Assembly: GCA_964454015.1 (NCBI GenBank)
Contig: CAYVQF010000073.1
Location: 1 to 24,768 of the forward strand
Source of the DNA: CAYVQF01 sp964454015
GTDB taxonomy: Bacteria > Myxococcota_A > Bradymonadia > UBA4248
Length of the DNA stretch: 24,768 nt
Reading direction: 5' to 3'
Shown here: positions 1-9,500 of the stretch, one piece after another
Layout: the number at the start of each line of letters is the position of its first letter
Numbering within the stretch: position 1 is the stretch's first letter
Position numbers and translations under genes: made by a program
The notes under the pieces: model-generated
Told to the model about the DNA's origin: nothing
Database searches by the model: none
The model's input: the letters and a program-made list of their open reading frames with translations, nothing else

Positions 1-16
1 TCTTGGAAATCCAAGA
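1..16. repeat. Perfect inverted repeat at the window edge
   Basis: TCTTGGA-AA-TCCAAGA is a perfect 7-bp inverted repeat with a 2-nt centre. A run of six T follows at 25-30 on the plus strand. The tight centre and the distance to the T run make it a poor classical terminator. It could be an operator or the end of a terminator for a gene outside the window. Bases 17-104 hold no gene I can support. Confidence 0.35.
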
Positions 17-104
17 ACAACGGGGTTTTTTCTTTTCTTGACCGTGGATCAGGGCCAGCTTGCGCATGGAAGACGCTGGCGCATATTCACCCATTTTCAC
101 GCGT

Positions 105-180
105 GGGGCCAAGGGCAAGTGGCCCCTTGCGGGTCACACAGCGTGGAGGTGTAGCACGGTCCCGTGAAGCGGCCGCCGCT
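105..180 (-). terminator. Hairpin cluster downstream of argD, possible terminator
   Basis: Three inverted repeats lie just past the argD stop: AGCGGC-C-GCCGCT at 168-180 (touching the stop codon), CACG-GTCC-CGTG at 155-166, and GGGGCCA / TGGCCCC at 105-111 and 120-126. The last is the strongest, with an 8-nt loop. No T tract follows on the minus strand, so this is not a standard intrinsic terminator. It may be a Rho-assisted or transcript-stabilising 3' structure. Confidence 0.25.
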
Positions 181-1424
181 CAAGGTCGATCGCATGCAGC
201 GAGGGCGGCGGCGAAGCGCTGGATGGCGCATTCGATGTCGTCCTCGTTGACGATGAGGGGTGGGGCGAAGCGGATGGTGTTGGGGCCGGCCATGTTGACC
301 AAGAGCCCGCGTTCTCTGGCGGCGCCGACCACAGGAAGTGCCAGGCCGGCCTTCAATTCGGCCCCAACGAGGAGACCGGCCCCGCGCACATCGACGATGG
401 CGGGTTGGCTCTCTTGTAGGCGCCGCAGTCCTTGGCGGAGTGCTTCGCCTTGTATCTGCACGTTGTTGAGGAAGCCGGGCTGCTGGAGGGTTTGGAGGAC
501 CACGAGTGCGGCTCGACAAGCCAGCGGGTTGCCGCCAAAGGTCGTGGCGTGAGAGGCTTTCTGGAAGCCATGGGCGTGTTTCTCGCGCACAGCCATGATG
601 CCCATGGGGACGCCGCCAGCGATGCCCTTGGCCCAGGTGGCGATATCGGGTTCGATGCCGAGCTGTTCGTAGGCCCAGAGAGTGCCCAAGCGTCCGACGC
701 CGCATTGGACTTCGTCGAGGATCAAGATGGCGCCGGTGCGGTCACAGATCTCGCGGACGGCTTGGAAGTATCCCGGCGCGGCTGGACGCACGCCGCTCTC
801 TCCTTGGAGGGGCTCGAGGAGCACGGCGCAGGTGTCGTCATCGACGACGGAAGCGAGGGCATCGACGTCATTGAAGGGGACGTGTTGGAAGGCCGGTGGC
901 AGGGGCTCAAAGCCCTCCCAGTATTTGGGCTGACCCGTGGCGGCGATGGCGCCCATGGTTCTGCCGTGGAAGGATTGGTGGGCGGCGACAATGTTGACCT
1001 TGGTGCTTCGACCGGCCACGGATTTTTGGTAACGCCGGGCGAGCTTGATGGCGGCTTCGTTGGCTTCAGCGCCAGAGTTGGCGAAAAAGAAGCGATCTGC
1101 GAAGCAGCACTTCGAGAGCATCTCTTGCAGGAGGATCTGGTTTTCGTTGAAGTAGAGATTCGAGGTGTGCAGGAGCTTGGCCACCTGGTCTTGCAAGGCC
1201 TGGGTGAGTTCAGGATGGGCGTGGCCGAGGGCCGAGACGGCGATGCCGGCGATGCAATCGAGGTAGGCTTTGCCGTCGTGATCCCAGAGGGTGGTCCCTT
1301 TGCCGTGGGTGAAGATGACGGGCTGGGGGGCGTAGTTTGGAGTGATGGTCTCATTGCCAATGGCGAGTAGTTCGTCTGTGTTGCGCAGGGTGTCGAGATT
1401 TTTTATTGAAAAGTCAGGGGTCAT
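180..1424 (-). CDS. argD: Acetylornithine aminotransferase (class III PLP aminotransferase)
   Basis: This 414-aa enzyme of usual length belongs to the class III PLP aminotransferases. It would interconvert N-acetylglutamate semialdehyde and N-acetylornithine in cytoplasmic arginine synthesis. Visible motifs are SGAEANEAAIKLAR (about 117-130), the EPLQGESGV segment (204-212), LDEVQCGVGR with the PLP-pairing Asp (about 237), and the Schiff-base Lys in TWAKGIAGG (about 266). The start has a GGAGG ribosome site about 9 nt upstream. The 109-bp gap to the GH31-like gene contains a small hairpin (GCACG-TCAGG-CGTGC, 1443-1457) near that site. Related enzymes such as ornithine or succinylornithine aminotransferase share these motifs, so substrate specificity is inferred. 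No other arginine gene lies in the window. Confidence 0.88.
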   Translation of the reverse strand: MTPDFSIKNLDTLRNTDELLAIGNETITPNYAPQPVIFTHGKGTTLWDHDGKAYLDCIAGIAVSALGHAHPELTQALQDQVAKLLHTSNLYFNENQILLQEMLSKCCFADRFFFANSGAEANEAAIKLARRYQKSVAGRSTKVNIVAAHQSFHGRTMGAIAATGQPKYWEGFEPLPPAFQHVPFNDVDALASVVDDDTCAVLLEPLQGESGVRPAAPGYFQAVREICDRTGAILILDEVQCGVGRLGTLWAYEQLGIEPDIATWAKGIAGGVPMGIMAVREKHAHGFQKASHATTFGGNPLACRAALVVLQTLQQPGFLNNVQIQGEALRQGLRRLQESQPAIVDVRGAGLLVGAELKAGLALPVVGAARERGLLVNMAGPNTIRFAPPLIVNEDDIECAIQRFAAALAACDRP

Positions 1425-1533
1425 GCTCTCTATCCTCCAAGGGCACGTCAGGCGTGCGAGACACGTCGCGTCAGGAGCATAGCGCGCTCAGGCAGTGGGG
1501 CATAGCGCATCGGCGCGAGGGGTTTCGGGCGGC

Positions 1534-4107
1534 TCAGGGCCAGTGAATTTCGCAGCGCACGTTCTGGTGGAGCAGCAGCAAGTGCCCCGTGGGGAGGGCC
1601 CGGCGCCGGCTCGTGGGTGGCGGGTTTTCCGGGGTCAGGGCCAGCTCCTCGTCCAGGGGGAGGGGGAGGCCGTCACAGAAGATGGCGTCGGGATAGGCGG
1701 CGAAGAGCTCGAGGAAAAGGGTTTGCACCTGGGTGCCGTTTTGGATCTCCAAGATGGTGACCTGGTTGGCTTCGGGGTGGGCGGTGAAGGAGAGGGTGGT
1801 GCCGTCGGGGAGGGAGAGGCTGCCCAAGGCCTGCTCGATGGTGCGGACGTAGGCGAGGTGGGCAAGGGCTTGGGGGGCGATGAGGTTGGGGTCGGCAGGG
1901 TTGGCCAAGGTGGCGAGGTCGGGGAAAGCGAGGGGGAAGATGGCTCCGCTGCGGGCAAAGGTTGGCACGCGATCTGGCTGGTAGGGGAGGGTGAGGCGCA
2001 GTGGCCCGGGACTACGGGCGGCGCTGTGCCAGTTGACCCAGTTGCCGATGGGGAGGGCGACCTGTCGCGTGCTGCCCTCTCCTCTGACGGCAGGGTAGAC
2101 GATGAGGTCAGGGCCGAGGAAGAAGGCGTCATCAGACAAAGAGGCGGTGAGGCTCTGGCTACGGACATGGAGGGGCTGGATGAAGGGCTCACGCCGTTGC
2201 TGGAGGTCGGCTAGGTAGGGAGAGAGCTGCATGCGAGCGCGGGTCAAGTTGCGGAGGATGCGCCGCCCCGGGGCGGTGTCAAGGAGGGTGAGGGCCTGCT
2301 GGGGGATCCACATGATGGGCATGAGGCTCTGGAGGGCGACGATCCTGGCCAGCAGGTCTGGGTCGGCGTCGACCCGGCTGAAATCGATGGCGAAGCAATC
2401 CTGTCCGCTGAGGCTGAGGTTGATGGCGGCGCTCATGGCCTGGGTGAGGGCCTCGTGTTGATGGCTGGGCGGCTGGATCCAGGCGCAGCCGGCCAGGTGC
2501 GGTGCGACTCTTTGGCTGAGGATGAGGACGGGCTCAGAGAAACGCTCGCGCCACGCGCGATGGGCGAGGTGGCCGAGATGGCGTGGGAGAAGGGAGCTGG
2601 GAGTGCCGTCAGCGGCGGTGATGGGTCCCAGGCTGTCGATGGATCGCAGGTGGACGTCGGCGCCGAAGGCGAGGAGCACACCTCCCAGGGCGTCCGTGGG
2701 CTCTGGAAAAGTGGCGGTCCACCAATCTCTGGCCAAGCTCTGGGTCAGGTCGGTGATGGCAGCCGTGCGTTGGGGTTGCCATTCGACGATGAAATCCTGT
2801 TGCCCGCGTTGCATGAGGAGGCCGAGTTCCTGGGCCTCGGTGAAGCGTGAGGTGTCGTTGCTCCAGCCTGGGAAGCGTTGGGACTCATCTTCATTGGCCA
2901 GGTAGGGGTGGGCGAGCAAGATGAGGGCGACGCCGCGTTGGTGGAGCGCTGGGGTGAAGGCAGGGGCATCGGGCAGAAGGTGCGGGTTGAAGTCGAAGTG
3001 GTTGTTGGCGCGCTGCCACCATTCCCCGAGGGCGAGGCCGCCGATGGGGATGCGGTGCTGGGACCAGAGGTTGGCGGCGGCGAGCAGGTCGGTCTGGGCC
3101 GTGGGCTGGTCGAAGTAGACGAGTGGGGCCAGGGCCCAGGGCGGGGGTGGCGCTGGGAGGGAGAGGTCGTTGCGGTAGGCGTTCAGGGCGCGGAGGATGT
3201 CGTGGTTGAACCAGATGCTGAGCTCGAGTTGGTCCGTGGCGAAGCGTGCTTGGAGGTGATTTGGGTGGGTGGCGGCGAGGTCGAAGACGCCCGGCGCCTG
3301 GGTGGCGAAGGCGATGGCGTAGCCAGACGGGTTGAGGACGAAGGCGCGATAGTGGGCGCCGACGTTTTTGGCGTCAGGGTTGAGGCGAGGATCATCTGTG
3401 AAGAGGGGGATGCGTTTTCCTCTGGCGTTGGGGCCGGCAAAGAGATCGCCCCCGGCGAAGAGTTGGGTGCCGTTGTCGGTCCAGGTGAGGGCGAGGCGTC
3501 GGAGGGTGGGCTGGGGTCGATCTGGGTTGATGCGGAGGTGGATGCCGCTGGGGAGGGGGGTAAATTCCAGGGTCGCCGCCAGGTCGCTGTCAGCGCGCAG
3601 GTTGATGGTGAAGGGTGAGCCCGGCGCGACTTGGTGGTAGCTGCGTACGGTCCATCGCGGTGCGGGTCCCGACATGGGGGGCATGGGATCGATGAAGTGC
3701 GGGGCGGGCTGTGGCTTGGTCTCGATGCGGAGGAAGTCGGCCACGGGGGCCCGGAAATTGACGTTGTGGGAGGGGACTTGGGGGACGATCCAGAAGGCGG
3801 GATCGTCGAGATCAAAATGGAGGGTGCCGCTGTCGAAGCGCAGGTTGATGGTGTTGGCAGGTGTCTGGGTGTCGGGCAGATCGTGGCTCTGATCGGCGAC
3901 GAGGTCGGGGGGGAGATCGGGGATGTGGATGTCGTCCGTGGGGAGGGTCCACTCATCGTCGTCGAGGTCGTTCAGATCTGGGGGGGCGATCTGATCGGGC
4001 GTGGGGAGGAGGCCTTTGGGGATGAGATCTTCGGGGTTGCATGCGAGGAGGGCCGCAGCGATACAAAGGATGAGGCCGCAGATGGGGAGATTTTGGGGGG
4101 TGGTCAT
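1534..4107 (-). CDS. GH31-family-like lipoprotein, probably catalytically inactive
   Basis: An 857-aa predicted lipoprotein. The start at 4107 was chosen because it opens a signal peptide ending in a lipobox (LLAC, Cys23). The frame stays open upstream into nagZ, but that extension is Pro/Arg-rich and lacks a signal. No clear ribosome site is seen. A Pro/Asp-rich linker (about 24-85) follows the Cys. The body reads as glycoside hydrolase family 31: an IPIGG...EWW segment (about 353-364) with LHQRGVALILLAHPY (about 388-402), a barrel segment ending SLSGQDCFAIDF (about 565-576), and a distal sheet with LPIGNWVNWHS and a VPTFARSGAIFPL tail typical of alpha-glucosidases. By eye-alignment to E. 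coli YicI, the nucleophile Asp site reads Ala (AFGA, about 480) and the acid/base Asp site reads Pro (WIQP, about 546). It may bind glycan rather than cut it. The 167-bp gap to nagZ shows no clear promoter. Confidence 0.72.
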   Translation of the reverse strand: MTTPQNLPICGLILCIAAALLACNPEDLIPKGLLPTPDQIAPPDLNDLDDDEWTLPTDDIHIPDLPPDLVADQSHDLPDTQTPANTINLRFDSGTLHFDLDDPAFWIVPQVPSHNVNFRAPVADFLRIETKPQPAPHFIDPMPPMSGPAPRWTVRSYHQVAPGSPFTINLRADSDLAATLEFTPLPSGIHLRINPDRPQPTLRRLALTWTDNGTQLFAGGDLFAGPNARGKRIPLFTDDPRLNPDAKNVGAHYRAFVLNPSGYAIAFATQAPGVFDLAATHPNHLQARFATDQLELSIWFNHDILRALNAYRNDLSLPAPPPPWALAPLVYFDQPTAQTDLLAAANLWSQHRIPIGGLALGEWWQRANNHFDFNPHLLPDAPAFTPALHQRGVALILLAHPYLANEDESQRFPGWSNDTSRFTEAQELGLLMQRGQQDFIVEWQPQRTAAITDLTQSLARDWWTATFPEPTDALGGVLLAFGADVHLRSIDSLGPITAADGTPSSLLPRHLGHLAHRAWRERFSEPVLILSQRVAPHLAGCAWIQPPSHQHEALTQAMSAAINLSLSGQDCFAIDFSRVDADPDLLARIVALQSLMPIMWIPQQALTLLDTAPGRRILRNLTRARMQLSPYLADLQQRREPFIQPLHVRSQSLTASLSDDAFFLGPDLIVYPAVRGEGSTRQVALPIGNWVNWHSAARSPGPLRLTLPYQPDRVPTFARSGAIFPLAFPDLATLANPADPNLIAPQALAHLAYVRTIEQALGSLSLPDGTTLSFTAHPEANQVTILEIQNGTQVQTLFLELFAAYPDAIFCDGLPLPLDEELALTPENPPPTSRRRALPTGHLLLLHQNVRCEIHWP

Positions 4108-4274
4108 GGCGGTGGCCAGAGAGGGGGAGTTTTGGCGCGGGTCCTTTTCGGGTCCGCTGGTCAAGACTAGCGAAAAGGTCGCCGCGATGACAGAGGGGGG
4201 GCGGGGTTGTTGCGCTGGCGAGAATTTTGGCGAGGTTGGCGGACGCCTGGACGAGGGTGGATCCCGCAGAGAGG

Positions 4275-5363
4275 CTAGGGGCCGGTGACCCGTTGGCAGG
4301 TGGCGTGGGCTGTGGGTGTGCCGAGGCGTTGCCGCCACTCGGGGTGTGGGCTGGGGGCGTTGAGTTGGGTTTTGGTATGGGCGATGCGGCGTGCGGCGCA
4401 GAGGAGGCGGTCGCGGAGGTCGGTGTCGGCTTCGGCGGCGCGGATGACGTGTTCGTAGGCGTCGTGCCAGAGGTTTTGGTCGCGGCAGATGAGGAAGAGA
4501 TCGATGCCGGCGCGCAGGCCGAGGACGATGGCTTCGTTGGTGCCGAAGTGATGGGCGATGGCGGCCATTTCGAGGTCATCGGAGACGATGAGTCCTTGGA
4601 AGGCGAGTTCTTGGCGGAGGATTCCGATGATGTGGGGTGAGAGGGTGGCTGGGAGGACGGGGTCGATGGCGGGGAAGAGGATGTGGGCGGTCATGATGAG
4701 GGGGCAGTGGGCGGCGATGGCGGCGGCGAAGGGTTGGAGCTCGACTTGGCGTAGGCGTTCGATGTCGTGGTCGATTCTGGGGAGTTGCAGGTGGGAGTCG
4801 AGGTGGGTGTCGCCGTGTCCAGGGAAGTGTTTGCCGCAAGGGAAGATGTCGTGGTCTTTGTGCGCGGCGATGACGGCGAGGGCGTGGGGGATGACCTGTT
4901 GTGGGGTTTGGCCGTAGGCGCGTTGGCCGATGATGGGGTTGAGGGGGTTGGTGTCGACGTCGAGGACGGGGGCGAAGTTGAGGTTGAAGCCGAGGGCGGC
5001 GAGCTCCGTGGCGGCGATGGCGGCGATGTCGTAGGTGAGGCGGGGGTTGTTTTTGGCGGCGCATTGGGCGGCGCTGGGGAGTTTGGTGGCGCCGAGGTTG
5101 GCGCTGATGCGTTGGACCGGGCCGCCTTCGTGGTCGATGGCCAGCCAGAGGGGGTGTGAGTTTGGTGCGAGCTGGGCCAGCTCGTGGCAGAGGCGTTGGA
5201 CTTGTTCGAGGCTGTGGCAGTTGCGGGCGAAGAGGATGACGCCGCCGAGTCGGCCGTGGCGGACGGCGTCGAGGAGGCTCTGGGGTGGTTGGTGGCCTTC
5301 AAAGCCGCCGATGAGGATTTGGCCGGCTGCGCAAGAGAGGTCGTGTGCGTTGGTGTGGTGCAT
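4275..5363 (-). CDS. nagZ: Beta-N-acetylhexosaminidase, GH3 (NagZ-type)
   Basis: A 362-aa protein with no signal peptide, as expected for cytoplasmic NagZ, which removes GlcNAc from recycled muropeptides. Family landmarks are AIDHEGGPVQR (about 75-85), the KHFPGHGDTHLDSH loop carrying the His/Asp general-acid pair (178-191), the TAHILFPAID strand (about 225-234), and the nucleophile motif SDDLEM with Asp at about 262. Length is slightly above the usual 330-350. The start codon is 11 bp after the proB stop, so the two genes are probably co-transcribed and perhaps coupled. A ribosome site is hard to see. A broader GH3 beta-glucosidase is less likely because the N-acetyl-type His/Asp loop is present. 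Confidence 0.9.
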   Translation of the reverse strand: MHHTNAHDLSCAAGQILIGGFEGHQPPQSLLDAVRHGRLGGVILFARNCHSLEQVQRLCHELAQLAPNSHPLWLAIDHEGGPVQRISANLGATKLPSAAQCAAKNNPRLTYDIAAIAATELAALGFNLNFAPVLDVDTNPLNPIIGQRAYGQTPQQVIPHALAVIAAHKDHDIFPCGKHFPGHGDTHLDSHLQLPRIDHDIERLRQVELQPFAAAIAAHCPLIMTAHILFPAIDPVLPATLSPHIIGILRQELAFQGLIVSDDLEMAAIAHHFGTNEAIVLGLRAGIDLFLICRDQNLWHDAYEHVIRAAEADTDLRDRLLCAARRIAHTKTQLNAPSPHPEWRQRLGTPTAHATCQRVTGP

Positions 5364-5374
5364 GGTGGTTCGTT

Positions 5375-6520
5375 TCAGGTTGGCTTGTGGGGTTCAGAGA
5401 GGACGAGGTCATCGCGATGGATGAGCGCGTCTGAGGCGTGATAGCCGAGGATGCTTTCGATGTTGGAGGATTGCACGCCAGCGATGCGGCGCATGTCGCT
5501 TGCGGGGTAGGCGGCGAGGCCGTGGGCGAAGACCTGGCCGTCGGCGGTGCAGAGTTCGAGGGCTTCGCCTTCGTCGAATTTTCCCTGTACATCGGTGACG
5601 CCGCTGGGGAGTAGGCTTCTGCCTTGATCGCGGACGGCGCCGACGGCGCCGGGATCGCAGATGAGGCGTCCTTGTGCTTTGAGGGCGGCGATCCAGGCTT
5701 TTCTGCTGCTGTGGGGGCTATTGCTTGGGAGCAGGAGGGTGCCATCGCGTGAGCCCTTGAGGGCGCGCAGCAGTGCGTTGGGGTCTTTGCCGCTGGTGAT
5801 GAGGGTGGGTATGCCGCGTTTGGCGGCGATGCGGGCGGCTTCGATTTTGGTGAGCATGCCGCCGGTGCCGACGGAGGTCGCCGTGTCGCTGGCGACGTGA
5901 TCGAGGTGTGGGGCGTGGGCGTCGATGGTGTCGATGGGGCGTGCGTCGGGGTTGAGCTTGGGGTTTTGCTCGAAGATGGCGTCGACGTCGCTGTAGATGG
6001 CGAGGAGATCGACCTGGAGGAGGGTGGCGACGCGAGCGGCGAGGTTGTCGTTGTCGCCGAGTCGGATTTCGTCGGTGGTGATGGTGTCGTTTTCGTTGAT
6101 GATGGGAACGGCGCCGAGGTCCCAGAGGGTGCGCAGGGTGCGGCGGGCGTTGAGGTAGCGGGTGCGGTTGTCCGTGTCCTGACGGGTCAGGAGGATTTGG
6201 CCGCAGCAGAGATTGTAGTGGGCGAGCTCGTTCTCGTAGTGCTGCATCAGGATGGATTGGCCGATGGCAGCCAGCGCCTGGAGTTTGGGGAGAGAGCGTT
6301 GACGGTCGGGTTTTTCTTGGCCCATGCGGCCCCGTCCGAGGGCGACGGCGCCACTGGAGACGATGGCGACCTGGCGCCCGGATTCGACGAGGCCGGCGAC
6401 GATTTCGACGATTCTGCAGAAGGTGCCGCGGTCAAAGCGGGTGCCGTCGCGGACGAGGACACCGCTGCCAATTTTGATGACGATGGATTGGACGTGATGG
6501 AGTGCAGGTCTGTTGGCCAT
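5375..6520 (-). CDS. proB: Glutamate 5-kinase with C-terminal PUA domain
   Basis: A 381-aa full-length ProB. It phosphorylates L-glutamate to glutamyl-5-phosphate, the first step of proline synthesis, in the cytoplasm. The amino-acid-kinase domain shows VIKIGSGVL (about 14-22), the VSSGAVALG loop (54-62), NENDTITTDEIRLGDND (142-158) and the SVGTGGMLTK nucleotide-binding segment (216-225). The last 100 residues (GVTDVQGKFDEGEAL onward) match a PUA domain, as in E. coli ProB. An AGGAG ribosome site lies about 5 nt before the ATG. The gene sits 42 bp after the kinase-like gene and 11 bp before nagZ. No proA is present beside it. Confidence 0.94.
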   Translation of the reverse strand: MANRPALHHVQSIVIKIGSGVLVRDGTRFDRGTFCRIVEIVAGLVESGRQVAIVSSGAVALGRGRMGQEKPDRQRSLPKLQALAAIGQSILMQHYENELAHYNLCCGQILLTRQDTDNRTRYLNARRTLRTLWDLGAVPIINENDTITTDEIRLGDNDNLAARVATLLQVDLLAIYSDVDAIFEQNPKLNPDARPIDTIDAHAPHLDHVASDTATSVGTGGMLTKIEAARIAAKRGIPTLITSGKDPNALLRALKGSRDGTLLLPSNSPHSSRKAWIAALKAQGRLICDPGAVGAVRDQGRSLLPSGVTDVQGKFDEGEALELCTADGQVFAHGLAAYPASDMRRIAGVQSSNIESILGYHASDALIHRDDLVLSEPHKPT

Positions 6521-6562
6521 GAGGCTCCTATGCGCCGGCCCAGAGGGTGGAGATGGGGATGA

Positions 6563-9500
6563 CTAGTGGAGTTTGGGCGCCACCCCGTAGCCGCGTTGTT
6601 GCCTGGTGCTTGCGGCGAGGGCGTTGACTTGGGCGGCCTCTTCGCGTTGACCCTGGCGGTCGAGGGCCTCGGCGAGGAACTCGGCGCTGCGGATGAGATC
6701 GGCCGGTATGGCGCTTTGGGTGGCATCTTCGTAGGCCGTTCGCAGGGCGGCCATGGGTGCCTCCTCGCCGCGGTAGGCCGCGCCGAGGAAGTTCTGAGCG
6801 ATTTCGAGACGTCGTTGTTGGTGGGTGGCGCCGAGGTCCGTGGCGAGGTGGAGCGCCTGGCGGAGGAGGCGGCGCGCGGTAGAGGCCTGTCCGGTCATGA
6901 CGAGGGTGTCGATGAAGACGATGGCAGCTTGGAAGTAGTTGGTGAAGTGGCTGCTCTCGAGGGCGATTTCGTAGGCCAACTCGAGGGATTCACAGGCGAG
7001 TTCCGTTTTGCCCTGGGTGCGGAGGATTTCTCCTTCGGCGAGGGAGATGTGGGTCCTGAGGACGTGGCAGGGTTGCTCTGAGAGCCGCGTCTTGGCGAGT
7101 CGCAGGGCGGCGATGGCTTGGCGGGGCAGTCCTTGCCTCGCCGCGATGACAGCCCGGATGGCGTGGAGTCGTCCCTGTGCTTCGGTGGGGGCGCGTGGGG
7201 TGGCCTGCTCGACGATGGACTCAGCGACGGTGAGGTCGCCGTAGGCGAGACACCACAGGGCTCGGACCTCAGCGAGGCCGACGAGATCTTGTTCGAAGCA
7301 GTGTCCTTGGGCGGCGATTTGGAGCGCCTCTTCGATGTGGTTGAGGGCGCGATCGAAGTTGTCGCAAGTGATTTCCAGCACGGCGAAGGTGGTAAGGGCG
7401 TCGATGCCGATGAGGACCTCGGCGCGGAGATCGATGGCGCGGAAGACTCTCTCGATGTTGTCTCGGGCCAGGTCCCATTGGAGGACGGCGATGGCGCTGT
7501 GGGCGGCCGCGATTTGCAGGCGCGCGCGTCGCTGCGGCAGATCGCCGCCGCTGATTCTGAGGTCGTGGAGGGCGCGTTGGAGGTGGACGAGGGAGGCCTC
7601 GGTGAAGCCCCCGCTGTAGAGTCGTCGGGCGAAGTCGAGGGCGTGTTGGGTGACCGCGTCGGGTTGTTCGCAGTGGGCCCACTGGTGCTGCGCCATGGGT
7701 TGTACGGGTGCCATTCCGTGGAGGCGTGGATTGGCGTCGAGTCGTTTGGCGATCTGGCAATGGATGGGTTTGCGGAGGCTTTCACCGAGGCCTTGGCGAA
7801 AGGCCAGGGCGAGATCTGGGGAGGCGATGTTGAGGGTTTTGGGCGCGGGGACGTCGATGAGGCCCGCGGCGAGGAGGTTGGAGACATGCGGCCAGGTCTG
7901 TTGCGCAGCACTGTTGATGGCTTCGAGGAGGAAGGCGATGGGCATGGGCTGGCCGTAGGCGGTGAGCCAGGCGAGGATTTGACTTTCCTGTGGCAGGAAG
8001 TAGGTGAGGGCTGTTTGGAAGCGGCGCATGGGGTCGAGTGACAAGAGCATGCGCAGGATATCTTCGAGGGGTGTGCCATTGCGGGCGGTGATTTGCGCGA
8101 GGCCGATGAGGTCTTTGATGCGGCCAAGGGGCTCGGGGGCAGCGGCGAGGAGGTAGCGTAGGCTCTCGCTGATGGGGAGGTTGGCGAGATAGGTCTCGAG
8201 AAAGTGCCGGCGCATGGGGGCAGTGGCCTCTTCGAGCTGGACGATCTCGAGGGAGGGTATTGGGAGGTAGTGTCGGTAGTTGTCGTCGGAGGTCGAGAGG
8301 ATGAAGGCCAGCGGGGGATTGCGGTTGCTTTGGAGGAGCTCGATGAGGAGGTTGTAGGAGCTACGGTCGATGAAATGGAGGTTGTCGATGGCGAGGAGCA
8401 GTGGGGCTTCCTGCTGTCGGGCCCATGCGGCCTTTTCGAGGATGCTTTTGGCGCTTTCTTGGAGGAGGCCTGGCCCGAGAATGGGGCGTTGGGGAAAGCC
8501 AAGGAGGCGGAAGAGGCATTCGACTTCCATGCGGGAGAGTTCGAGGTGTTCGGCGAGGTGCTGTCCGCGTCGTTGTGCGCTTTCGTGATCGTCGAAGAGG
8601 TCGAGCCCGAGAATGCTGACGAGCCACTTTCCGGCGAGGCAGAGTGGGGTGCTTTGATGCTGGGGGGTGAGAAAGGCGAGGTGACAGGGGCGGTTGTCTC
8701 GCCGGAGGGTGGCGAGGACGTGCTGGAGGAGGTGAGTCTTGCCGGAGGCGCTAGGTCCCAGGAGCAAGGCCGCGTTGGGTGAGGCGGCGCCACACTGGGC
8801 GGCCATCTCGACGAGGGTGTTGGCGTGTGTTTCGGCTCCGGCTGGTGCGAGCTGGGCGGTGAAGGGGTTGTGGTTGAGTTCGAGGAGGGGGATGGGCAAG
8901 AGGGGTTCTGCTCTTGGGAAGTCTTGGGAGGAGAGCAGGGCGATGCTGCTGGGGTCGGTCGATGGCTCAGGGGAATGGGGCAGGGGTTCGGGGATGTGGA
9001 GGATGTCCGTTGGGGGGAGTTGGTTGAAGCCGTGATGGTGGTGAGGCTGGTGGGCTTCGAGATCGGCCAGGCGTTTCAGGTCGAGCCTGCTCAACCAATC
9101 GGCCAACTGTCGTGGGTTGGCGGAAGGGAATTCGTTGCTTTTGACGCGGACGAGGTTTTCGTGGATGAGCGCTGCCGAGCTTTCCCGGGATGGGGCCTGG
9201 CTGTGGAGCATTTCCTCGATGGTGGTGATGAGGCGCGCGTTGACCGCAGAGGGTGGCAGTGGTTCGAGTCGGCGCTGCAGGCGACGTTGGTGGTCATAGG
9301 TGAGGTGGGGTGTTTTCCGGGCGATGGCCTCGTAGAGGATGAGTCCGAGGGCATAGATGTCGGCAGCCGGGCTCATTGGCGCTCCGGCGAGCACCGAAGG
9401 TGCGCTATAGCGATGGCGGATGGTGGGGTCGGGTTGCAGCGGCGGGGGCAAGGCATCGAGGGCAGCACATAGGCCGAAGTCGCCGATTTTGATTTCGCCA

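Noticed and set aside
4108..4338. N-terminal extension of the GH31-like frame, overlapping nagZ
   Set aside because: The extension is Pro/Arg/Ser-rich without motifs, and the ATG at 4107 starts a good lipoprotein signal peptide.
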